Of a DNA stretch of 8,682 bases, positions 1-6,065 are shown in pieces. The DNA is from Clostridia bacterium (GTDB lineage Bacteria; Bacillota; Clostridia; Christensenellales; Aristaeellaceae), in NCBI GenBank assembly GCA_017458865.1, contig JAFSZW010000376.1:1-8682 (forward strand). The letters run 5' to 3'. The notes below the pieces were generated by a model. The model was not told where the DNA came from. It did no database searches and saw only the letters and a list, made by a program, of their open reading frames with translations. The position numbers and the translations under genes were made by a program. Positions within the stretch are counted from its first letter, which is position 1. Every line of letters starts with the position of its first letter.

Positions 1-518
1 AACAGGCTGAGCTGCTCTGGGGATTTACCGACGGCGGCCAGTTTACAAGCGAGTTCCCGGCTCACATGATGAGCCATGTGGCCCGTCTCAGCGTCAATCC
101 GGAAAACCGCGTCGTCATGCACTGCCATCCGGCCAATCTGCTGGCCATGACCTATGTGCATGATCTTGACGAACGTGCATTTACCCGGACGCTCTGGCAG
201 ATGTGCACAGAGTGCATCGTGGTCTTCCCGGAGGGCGTCAATGTCCTGCCGTGGATGCTCTGCGGCACGAACGAGATCGGCGAGGCGACCGCCGAAAAGA
301 TGCTGACCGCCCGTCTGGTGGTCTGGTCTCAGCACGGCATCTACGGTGCAGGCAAAGACCTGGATGAGACGTTCGGCCTGATTGAAACGGCGGAGAAAGC
401 AGCTGAAATCTATCTCAAGATTGCGCATCTGCCGCTGAAAAACACCATTTCGGATGAGGCGATGCATCTCCTCGAAAAGCGCTTTGGCATAAAGGCGCGC
501 GAGGGCTATCTCGACTGA
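1..518 (+). CDS. rhaD: L-rhamnulose-1-phosphate aldolase, C-terminal part (5' end outside window)
   Basis: This class II, zinc-dependent aldolase cleaves L-rhamnulose-1-phosphate to DHAP and L-lactaldehyde in the cytoplasm, the last specific step of rhamnose catabolism. The frame is open from base 3 and gives 171 residues; the E. coli enzyme has about 274, so roughly the first 100 are missing. Counting from base 3, the segment SEFPAH places the catalytic Glu at 17. MHCHP supplies two zinc histidines (40, 42), TECIVVFPEG a second conserved Glu (70), and WSQHGIYGAG the third zinc His (111). LDETFGLIETAEKAAEI and the KRFGI tail match recalled RhaD sequences almost residue for residue. ATGs at 66 and 69 are internal methionines, not the start, because the family motif begins before them. 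The dehydrogenase gene follows 170 bases downstream with no obvious intrinsic terminator between, so co-transcription is possible. Confidence 0.95.
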   Translation, partial: QAELLWGFTDGGQFTSEFPAHMMSHVARLSVNPENRVVMHCHPANLLAMTYVHDLDERAFTRTLWQMCTECIVVFPEGVNVLPWMLCGTNEIGEATAEKMLTARLVVWSQHGIYGAGKDLDETFGLIETAEKAAEIYLKIAHLPLKNTISDEAMHLLEKRFGIKAREGYLD

Positions 519-567
519 TTCCGCAAAATGCCGTGTTGGGGCATGCCAGACACGGTGTGAGCCTGTA

Positions 568-602
568 GTGCGGTACCTGACCCAATCCTGCCGGTACCGC
601 AC
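568..602. repeat. Inverted repeat, 10-bp perfect arms, between rhaD and dehydrogenase gene
   Basis: GTGCGGTACC at 568-577 is exactly complementary to GGTACCGCAC at 593-602, with a 15-base spacer. Each arm contains the palindrome GGTACC. No T-tract follows on either strand, so it is not a standard intrinsic terminator. An mRNA processing or stability hairpin, a Rho-dependent end, or a paired protein-binding site are options. A weaker hairpin (CCGTGT 531-536 with ACACGG 550-555, extended by G-T pairs) lies just upstream. Confidence 0.5.
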
Positions 603-688
603 ATCCGGCCAATAGGAAACCAGGATGCTGCCCCGGCCTGATGGGAATCCGCGCGGCAGCCAGTGATCGTGAGCACAGGGAGGAAACT

Positions 689-1726
689 ATGATGTGGCAA
701 CAGGTCATGACAGAACCGAAAAAGATAGAATTCAAAAGCGTACCGGTTCCGGCAGTGGAGCCCGGGAAAGTGCTGCTCCGGATTCACCGGATAGGCGTAT
801 GCGGCAGCGATATCCATGTTTATCATGGAACGCATCCGTTCACCTCCTATCCCGTAACGCAGGGACACGAACTCTCTGCTGAGGTGGTTTCCCTTGGCGA
901 GGGTGTAACCGGTCTCAGCGTCGGGCAGAAGGTTACGGTAGAGCCGCAGATCGTGTGCGGCGAATGCTATCCCTGCCGTCATGGAAAGTATAATCTTTGC
1001 GAAAAGCTGAAGGTTATGGGATTCCAGGATACCGGCCTGGCCAGTGAGTATTTCCTGGCGGATCATGCCAGGATTACGCCGATTCCGGAGAGTCTCAGCT
1101 ATGATGAGGGCGCCATGATTGAACCGCTCGCGGTTACCGTGCATGCGGCGAAGCGCTTCCCGGACATTGACGGCGCGAGCGTGGTCATTCTGGGTGCAGG
1201 TCCCATAGGGATTCTGCTGGCGCAGTCCTGCCGCGCGGCCGGTGCGAAGAAGGTCATGATCACGGATGTCTCCGATCTGCGCCTTGACATCGCCAGACGT
1301 CTTGGCGTGGATGCAGCCGTCAACACGCGGGATGTGGACTTTGAGCAGGCCATGCTTGAACATTTCGGACCCGACCGGGCTGATGTGATCTATGACTGTG
1401 CCGGCAACGACATCTCCATGGGCCAGGCGATTGCCAGTGCCAGAAAGGGCAGCACCATCATCCTGGTGGCCGTCTTTGGCCAGCGGGCAAATGTGGACCT
1501 GGCAGTGCTCAACGATCATGAGCTGGATCTCAATACCAGCATGATGTATCGTCATGAGGACTATGTCCAGGCGATCCAGTGGGTCAATGAGGGGAAGATT
1601 CAGCTGAAACCACTCATCTCCAGGCACTTCCCGTTCTCAAAGTATCTTGAGGCCTATCAGTACATTGATGCACATCGTGAGGAAATCATGAAGGTCATCA
1701 TTGATGTGGACAGGTGGGAGGATTGA
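689..1726 (+). CDS. Zinc-dependent alcohol/polyol dehydrogenase (MDR superfamily)
   Basis: A 345-residue NAD(P)-dependent medium-chain dehydrogenase of the sorbitol/threonine dehydrogenase type, cytoplasmic. Visible motifs in order: catalytic zinc Cys38 in GVCGSD; GHE with His60-Glu61; the structural zinc set Cys90, Cys93, Cys96, Cys104; Glu145 in the IEP motif; the Rossmann loop GAGPIG at 169-174; and Asp193 at the end of the second strand, which favours NAD(H) over NADP(H). Length is normal for the family. The start at 689 follows GGGAGGAAACT; an ATG at 692 is equally spaced, and an upstream in-frame ATG at 641 lacks a Shine-Dalgarno match. Its place after rhaD suggests L-lactaldehyde/1,2-propanediol interconversion or oxidation of a related sugar alcohol, but sequence alone does not fix the substrate. 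L-iditol, L-threonine and galactitol-phosphate dehydrogenases share this architecture. Confidence 0.9.
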   Translation: MMWQQVMTEPKKIEFKSVPVPAVEPGKVLLRIHRIGVCGSDIHVYHGTHPFTSYPVTQGHELSAEVVSLGEGVTGLSVGQKVTVEPQIVCGECYPCRHGKYNLCEKLKVMGFQDTGLASEYFLADHARITPIPESLSYDEGAMIEPLAVTVHAAKRFPDIDGASVVILGAGPIGILLAQSCRAAGAKKVMITDVSDLRLDIARRLGVDAAVNTRDVDFEQAMLEHFGPDRADVIYDCAGNDISMGQAIASARKGSTIILVAVFGQRANVDLAVLNDHELDLNTSMMYRHEDYVQAIQWVNEGKIQLKPLISRHFPFSKYLEAYQYIDAHREEIMKVIIDVDRWED

Positions 1727-1823
1727 CGGATTCCCCGTCCATGTCTGTAAGGGGACTGGAACTGCCGATGGATGCATGCATCTTTGACTGACGCGGCGGG
1801 ATTTGCCCATTATCCTTGACAGC

Positions 1824-1859
1824 AAAAAAGCGGGATCAGCCAATGGCTGATCCCGCTTT
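1824..1859 (-). terminator. Rho-independent terminator of the HD-domain gene
   Basis: A 15-bp perfect stem (1827-1841 with 1845-1859) with a 3-base loop. On the minus strand it ends in a run of six T, 20 bases after the HD gene's stop codon. On the plus strand the stem is followed only by TTTGAAAT, so it would end dehydrogenase transcripts less well, though the stem is strong enough to act partly in both directions. Confidence 0.9.
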
Positions 1860-1878
1860 GAAATCAGAATCGGTATTG

Positions 1879-3141
1879 TCAGCTTTTCGAGGCACTTTCG
1901 CTGTCCTGGATGGACTCGAAATACCGCCGCCCGGCGATGTGCGACTGCCGGTCCCGTTCGCTGTCTATCTCATCGTAGTTGTCAAGAAGACACTGGACAA
2001 TGATGGGTGAAAGTGCGCCCTTCTCGGCATTTTCCTGCATGATGCCGGTGACTTTCTCGCGCGGCATGCTTTTGCGGTATGGCCGCTCTTCGGTGATGGC
2101 AGCGAAGATGTCCGCACAGGCCAGAATGCGGGAACCGAGCGGAAGCTGTTCAGCTTTGAGGTGGAACGGATATCCGCCGCCGTTCAGCTTCTCATGGTGC
2201 TGACCGGCCCATTTGGCGATCTGTTCAAAACCGTTCACGCGGCTCAGGAACAGCGTTGTATAGTAGGCGTGTTCCTTGATCACGTTGAACTCCTCATCGG
2301 TTAGCTTCCCCGGCTTTTCCAGAATGGCTTTCGGGACCTTGAGCTTGCCCAGATCATGGAGGTTTCCGGCAATGCGCATCATGACCTGCTCCTCCTCTGA
2401 CATGCCGACCCGCCTGGCCAGTTCAACAGCTGTTGCTGCGACGCCGGCAGAGTGCATGGCAGTGAAGGGACTTCTGAAGTCGATGATGAGCGACATGATC
2501 TCTGTCAGGGACTGTGTGTGTTCAAGGGTAAGGGGATTGTGTTCAGGGAGGAAATCCAGGAAAGCGTCCTGACGCAGCAGGAGATCCATCCAGACAGATT
2601 CCATCTTGCTGATTTCAATGAAAGCGTCGATCACCCGGGAACTGAAATCCCTTTCGCATTGTCTGACCGCGCGCACAATGCTGTTGGCCTGGTTGAGAAT
2701 GGGGATGTCCGGCTTGATCAGGAGTGAAATAAAGTCGGAAAGCCGTATCACCTGACCGGCCTCGCTGAGCTCCCTGATTGAGCTGATTGGGCGCAGCATT
2801 GAGACGGGGGACAGCACATTGAACCCGACAATGGAGGCAAGGTGGCGCGTCTGCGGTAGGATATGCAGGATCTCTGCGCTCTTTTTCGCAAGGGCGAACG
2901 GTTTCCGTTCAAGCTCCAGCAGCGGGGTATCCGGTCCCATGATGATGGATCCTACATCGTGCAGGAGAGCACCATAGACGATATTCCTGCGTATTTCCGG
3001 GGCAAGCTGCATTTGGTCCGCAATCCGGTATGACAGATACGCAACCTGCTGATGGTGGTTCTGGACCTCGGGCGAGATAAGGTTCATGGCGGCGGCAAAT
3101 CCCTGAATGAGATCGCGCAGATCGGCAAAAGCGTGCTCCAT
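1879..3141 (-). CDS. Tandem HD-domain protein with C-terminal HD-GYP-type phosphodiesterase domain
   Basis: 420 residues, cytoplasmic, with no membrane segment. The C-terminal half (about 215-395) carries HD-GYP family motifs: His230, HDLGK at 262-266, His291, HHE at 315-317, GGGYP at 321-325, Asp344 in ACADIF and RPYR at 353-356. Such domains hydrolyse cyclic di-GMP or related cyclic dinucleotides using a two- or three-metal centre. The N-terminal half (about 1-190) repeats the fold in weaker form: HH 29-30, HD 61-62 in LLHDVGS, and RLSDFI with Asp136 matching ACADIF, but no GYP signature. It is therefore probably regulatory or partly inactive. The start at 3141 is chosen because AGGAG lies 5 bases upstream; an in-frame ATG at 3210 would fall inside the promoter -35 box. 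It is transcribed alone between its own promoter and terminator. Whether its substrate is c-di-GMP is inferred from family motifs only. Confidence 0.88.
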   Translation of the reverse strand: MEHAFADLRDLIQGFAAAMNLISPEVQNHHQQVAYLSYRIADQMQLAPEIRRNIVYGALLHDVGSIIMGPDTPLLELERKPFALAKKSAEILHILPQTRHLASIVGFNVLSPVSMLRPISSIRELSEAGQVIRLSDFISLLIKPDIPILNQANSIVRAVRQCERDFSSRVIDAFIEISKMESVWMDLLLRQDAFLDFLPEHNPLTLEHTQSLTEIMSLIIDFRSPFTAMHSAGVAATAVELARRVGMSEEEQVMMRIAGNLHDLGKLKVPKAILEKPGKLTDEEFNVIKEHAYYTTLFLSRVNGFEQIAKWAGQHHEKLNGGGYPFHLKAEQLPLGSRILACADIFAAITEERPYRKSMPREKVTGIMQENAEKGALSPIIVQCLLDNYDEIDSERDRQSHIAGRRYFESIQDSESASKS

Positions 3142-3181
3142 ATGGTCTCCTTTTCCTGTTGTCAGTGATATCGTCTCTGGC

Positions 3182-3210
3182 ATTATAGCGGGCAGCATTG
3201 GAATTTTCAA
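3182..3210 (-). promoter_or_regulatory. SigA-type promoter for the HD-domain gene
   Basis: On the minus strand, TTGAAA (3210-3205) and a perfect TATAAT (3187-3182) are separated by exactly 17 bases. Predicted initiation is near 3175, giving a leader of about 34 bases that contains the AGGAG ribosome binding site. Confidence 0.8.
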
Positions 3211-3215
3211 TAGAT

Positions 3216-3232
3216 CACCTGAAATTCAGGTG
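3216..3232. promoter_or_regulatory. Operator-like palindrome in the divergent intergenic region
   Basis: CACCTGAA-A-TTCAGGTG is a perfect 17-base palindrome with 8-base arms. It lies 5 bases upstream of the -35 box of the HD gene promoter, a position typical of activator sites (centre about -49). A shorter related palindrome, ACCTG-G-CAGGT at 3245-3255, begins with the same CACCTG 28 bases further on. The cognate regulator is unknown. It does not match the LexA or CcpA consensus as I know them. Confidence 0.55.
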
Positions 3233-3350
3233 TCATAGACCGTCACCTGGCAGGTCAGCATTGTCCACAACTCCGTGCTGAATTCTGAAACTGCCTCGCA
3301 TGATGGTGAGAAGGTATCAACAGGTTGGATGATTTTATGTTCCTTTGAAT

Positions 3351-3379
3351 TTGGTATGGGTAAACCCCAAATGTGTAAT
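3351..3379 (+). promoter_or_regulatory. Possible SigA-type promoter for the MBL-fold gene
   Basis: TTGGTA at 3351-3356 and TGTAAT at 3374-3379 are separated by 17 bases (4/6 and 5/6 matches to consensus). Initiation would be near 3386 with a leader of about 57 bases. It is weaker than the divergent HD promoter but is the best candidate I saw upstream of the gene. The rest of 3142-3442 shows no ORF or RNA gene that I can support. Confidence 0.5.
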
Positions 3380-3442
3380 AACCAGTAACCAGTTTTTGCG
3401 TGGTTTCGACAGATCGCTTGAGAAATGCAGGAGGGAGAACAA

Positions 3443-4504
3443 ATGATGCGGTGGATGAGAAAGATGCTCCTGGGCATTTTCCTGCTGCTTACCTGCCTGC
3501 AGTTTGCTGCCTGTGCGGATCTTGATGTGCATTTTCTGGATGTGGGGCAGGGCGATGCTGCCGTTCTGATCTGTGACGGAAAGGTAATGATGATAGACGG
3601 CGGCAAACCGGAGAGCAGCCAGCTGATTTACAGTTATCTGACCAATACGCTCGGCCTGCAGCATATTGACTGCATAATTGCCTCCCATCCGCACAGTGAC
3701 CATGTCGGAGGTCTCCAGGCCGCCCTGCAGGCCTGCAGTGTGGATCAGATCCTCACACCTCTGTATTACTACAATGATCCGGTTTTTCTCCGCTTTCGTG
3801 ACATGGCAGCTGAGCGAAATCTGCCGCTGACCATGCCTCTGGCAGGGACCACCATGCCGTTTGGCGGGGCAAAAGTTTCGTTTCTCGGGCCGTATAAACT
3901 GTTTGGGGATACCAATGACAATTCCATCCTGATGCGGATAGAGTATGGAACCACCTCCTTTCTTTTTACCGGAGATGCGGAAATTCCGGAGGAACAGGAG
4001 GCGCTGGACCGGTATCCGGACAGGCTCAGATCCACCGTGCTCAAAGTTGGGCATCACGGGAGCAGCAGCTCAAGCGGAGCTGCATTCCTTGAGACGGTTC
4101 GTCCGGAAATTGCGCTGATTGGGGTGGGCGTGGCAAATACCTATGGTCATCCTTCCATTGGCGTTTTGACGCGTCTGCATGATCTTGGTACCGAAATCTA
4201 CCGAACGGACCTGCACGGGACCATTCATCTGACCAGCGACGGGACATCTGTTACTGTTCAGAGCGAACGGACACTGGAGGATCCTGGGAGCGCATACACG
4301 CTGTCATGGGCAGCTTTCCTCCAGTCTGAACCGGTTACCCGTCCGGAGTCAGAGTATTACGTGGGAAATGTCAAATCCCTCAGATTCCATCTGCCGATCT
4401 GCGAGGGTGCAACGAAGATGAGCGAAAAGAACCGGATTCGCTTTGAAACCCGCGAGGAGGCAATTGAGGCCGGCTACCAGCCATGCGGAACCTGCAATCC
4501 CTGA
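3443..4504 (+). CDS. Exported metallo-beta-lactamase-fold hydrolase (ComEC-like) with Ada-like zinc-binding tail
   Basis: 353 residues. Residues 1-25 form a signal sequence: positively charged MMRWMRK, hydrophobic LLGIFLLLTCL, then FAACAD, which could be cut by signal peptidase I after ACA or, less typically, lipidated at Cys24. The MBL domain (about 27-275) begins VHFLDVGQGDA as in the C-terminal domain of ComEC/Rec2. It has the metal motif HPHSDH (His82, His84, Asp86, His87), TGDAE (Asp178), GHHGS (His204-His205) and GHPS (His236). The tail (about 305-353) resembles the Ada metal-binding domain: YYVGN, then FHLPIC with His316 and Cys320, and PCGTC with Cys348 and Cys351. His occupies the position of Ada's methyl-accepting Cys. 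There is no DNA-channel membrane domain, so it is not ComEC itself; a secreted nuclease or phosphodiesterase role is plausible. The start at 3443 follows GGAGGGAG; an in-frame ATG at 3425 precedes the site. Confidence 0.88.
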   Translation: MMRWMRKMLLGIFLLLTCLQFAACADLDVHFLDVGQGDAAVLICDGKVMMIDGGKPESSQLIYSYLTNTLGLQHIDCIIASHPHSDHVGGLQAALQACSVDQILTPLYYYNDPVFLRFRDMAAERNLPLTMPLAGTTMPFGGAKVSFLGPYKLFGDTNDNSILMRIEYGTTSFLFTGDAEIPEEQEALDRYPDRLRSTVLKVGHHGSSSSSGAAFLETVRPEIALIGVGVANTYGHPSIGVLTRLHDLGTEIYRTDLHGTIHLTSDGTSVTVQSERTLEDPGSAYTLSWAAFLQSEPVTRPESEYYVGNVKSLRFHLPICEGATKMSEKNRIRFETREEAIEAGYQPCGTCNP

Positions 4505-4570
4505 TAGCCCTGCTGCTGGACCGGCATGGGAAAGTGACATATGGATCTTTGCAAATCCGGTCAGCAGTGG

Positions 4571-4593
4571 TTGTCAGAACCCTGTCCTGACAA
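4571..4593. repeat. Small inverted repeat between MBL-fold and GH27 genes
   Basis: TTGTCAG (4571-4577) and CTGACAA (4587-4593) can pair around a 9-base loop. There is no T-tract on either strand, so it is not an intrinsic terminator. The MBL and GH27 genes may therefore share a transcript; I saw no good promoter in the 169 bases between them. Confidence 0.3.
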
Positions 4594-4673
4594 TGCCAGG
4601 ATTGGACAACCGGACCGGTGATTGGAACACATTGATGAACGGAGCAGGAAAGCTGCTCAGAAAGGAATGGAAT

Positions 4674-5927
4674 ATGCGCGCACCTGTACCACCGATGGGA
4701 TGGAACAGCTGGGACTGCTATGGCGCCAGCGTGACGGAGGCCATTGTCCGGCAGAATGCGGAATACATGGCAGAGCGGATGAAACCATTTGGATGGGAAT
4801 ATGTCGTAATTGACATTGAATGGTACCAGCCAACAGCGGATACGCATGAGTACATTCCGTTTGCAGAGCTCGAAATGGATGGTTACGGCAGGCTGCAACC
4901 GGCTGTGAACCGTTTTCCGAGCGCAGCTGGCGGGAAGGGATTCAGGCCGCTTTCAGATTATATCCATTCACTTGGACTCAAGTTCGGCATTCATATCATG
5001 CGCGGCCTGCCCAGAATGGCTGCTCACAGGCATCTGCCGATCTATGGCAGCAGCTACCGGTGTGATGAGGCAGCCAATCCCAATGACATCTGTCAGTGGA
5101 ATCCGGACATGTACGGGCTGCGGGCGGACCATCCGGCTGCGACGGAGTACTACAATCAGCTGTTCCGCCTCTATGCGGAGTGGGGTGTTGATTACGTAAA
5201 GTGCGATGACATTGCGCGGGAGTATCCAAGGTGCAAGGGGGAAATTGAACTGATATCGGACGCGTGCCGCAACTGTGGACGGGATATCGTGCTCAGCCTC
5301 TCCCCTGGGCCTGCGCCGCTGGACCGCGCTGAACACCTTAAGCAGTATGCCAACATGTGGCGCATTACGGACGATTTCTGGGACGACTGGGCGCTGCTCC
5401 TCGGCATGTTTGAGCGGGCGGAAAAGTGGTGCGTGCACGCTGGTCCGGGTCACTGGCCGGATGCGGACATGCTGCCTGTAGGCGCACTGAGACTGTGCTA
5501 CGAGAATCCGCCCCGGGGCGCCTGGACCAATTTCACTCAGGCCGAGCAGCGGACCATGATGACGCTGTGGTGCATGATGCGTTCTCCCCTGATGATGGGC
5601 GGCGATCTTACCAGGAACGACGCATTCACGCTTGCCCTACTTACAAACAGGGACGTACTGGAGATCGAAACGACGACCTTTTCGGCCCATCCTGTCTACC
5701 GGACAGATGACGAGTGTGTATGGATCGCGCCGAGGAAGGACGGCGGCTGCTACCTCGCTGCGTTTAACCTGACGGACCGTCCCCGGACTGTCCGGATCGA
5801 TCCGGCATGCATTGATGTGAAACCTGTCAGGGCGACGGAACTGTGGACGAAGAAAAACGCGTCCCTTCCGCTGACTGCTGAGCTGGATGCCCATGATGCG
5901 GCTGTCTGGCGCGTGGTAACAGAATAA
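4674..5927 (+). CDS. Glycoside hydrolase family 27 enzyme (alpha-galactosidase-like, altered sugar-binding site)
   Basis: 417 residues, a retaining glycosidase with a (beta/alpha)8 barrel (about 1-325) and a C-terminal beta domain. No signal peptide, so it is likely intracellular and acts on imported oligosaccharides. Family marks: PPMGWNSWDCYG at 6-17, GLKFGIH, WGVDYVKCDD with nucleophile Asp178 and Lys176, and WRITDDFWDDW with Arg230 and acid/base Asp234. GPGHWPDADML, RSPLMMGGDL and LLTNRDVLEI follow. Against human alpha-galactosidase by eye, the Asp-Asp pair that binds galactose (IDDCW) reads IDIEW here, so the second Asp is Ile48. The active-site disulfide cysteines are absent and Glu of CEWP becomes Ser210. 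Substrate is therefore open: alpha-galactoside, beta-L-arabinopyranoside or other. The start at 4674 follows AAAGGA at a 7-base distance. ATG 4635 has only a weak site, and the frame open from 4443 overlaps the MBL gene. Confidence 0.88.
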   Translation: MRAPVPPMGWNSWDCYGASVTEAIVRQNAEYMAERMKPFGWEYVVIDIEWYQPTADTHEYIPFAELEMDGYGRLQPAVNRFPSAAGGKGFRPLSDYIHSLGLKFGIHIMRGLPRMAAHRHLPIYGSSYRCDEAANPNDICQWNPDMYGLRADHPAATEYYNQLFRLYAEWGVDYVKCDDIAREYPRCKGEIELISDACRNCGRDIVLSLSPGPAPLDRAEHLKQYANMWRITDDFWDDWALLLGMFERAEKWCVHAGPGHWPDADMLPVGALRLCYENPPRGAWTNFTQAEQRTMMTLWCMMRSPLMMGGDLTRNDAFTLALLTNRDVLEIETTTFSAHPVYRTDDECVWIAPRKDGGCYLAAFNLTDRPRTVRIDPACIDVKPVRATELWTKKNASLPLTAELDAHDAAVWRVVTE

Positions 5928-6065
5928 CAGAGTGGATGGAATTATTGAACAGGGGAAATGGCGTATATTGTCGGCGCATTGTATGTGGTCTACACAGAGC
6001 GTGCGACTGAGAATGGTGAAGACCTGGATAAGATTTTGAACTGTTTGCATGGACACACAGCTCTG
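5928..6065. other. Convergent intergenic region without a recognisable terminator
   Basis: This 138-base gap lies between the stop codons of the GH27 gene and the transposase-like gene. No hairpin with T-tract is visible on either strand and no ORF is supported. The two stop codons lie in a 9-bp inverted repeat: ATAACAGAG at 5924-5932 and CTCTGTTAT at 6061-6069. Confidence 0.4.

Noticed and set aside
568..602. Intrinsic terminator after rhaD
   Set aside because: The stem is good but there is no T-tract on either strand and the loop is long, so I call it only an inverted repeat.
506..1627. A 373-codon open frame on the minus strand opposite the dehydrogenase
   Set aside because: It lies wholly over a well-supported gene, has no recognisable motif and no good ribosome site; it is a shadow of GC-rich codon usage.
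1771..1782. Perfect 12-base palindrome GATGCATGCATC
   Set aside because: Short, built from a simple GCAT alternation, not next to a promoter and not repeated elsewhere that I saw.
3335..4057. A 240-codon minus-strand frame opposite the MBL-fold gene
   Set aside because: Antisense to clear MBL motifs, with low-information composition and no family resemblance.
4443..4673. Upstream extension of the GH27 frame to an ATG at 4443
   Set aside because: It would overlap the MBL gene by 62 bases, adds sequence unlike GH27 or a signal peptide, and lacks a Shine-Dalgarno site, whereas 4674 has AAAGGA at proper distance.
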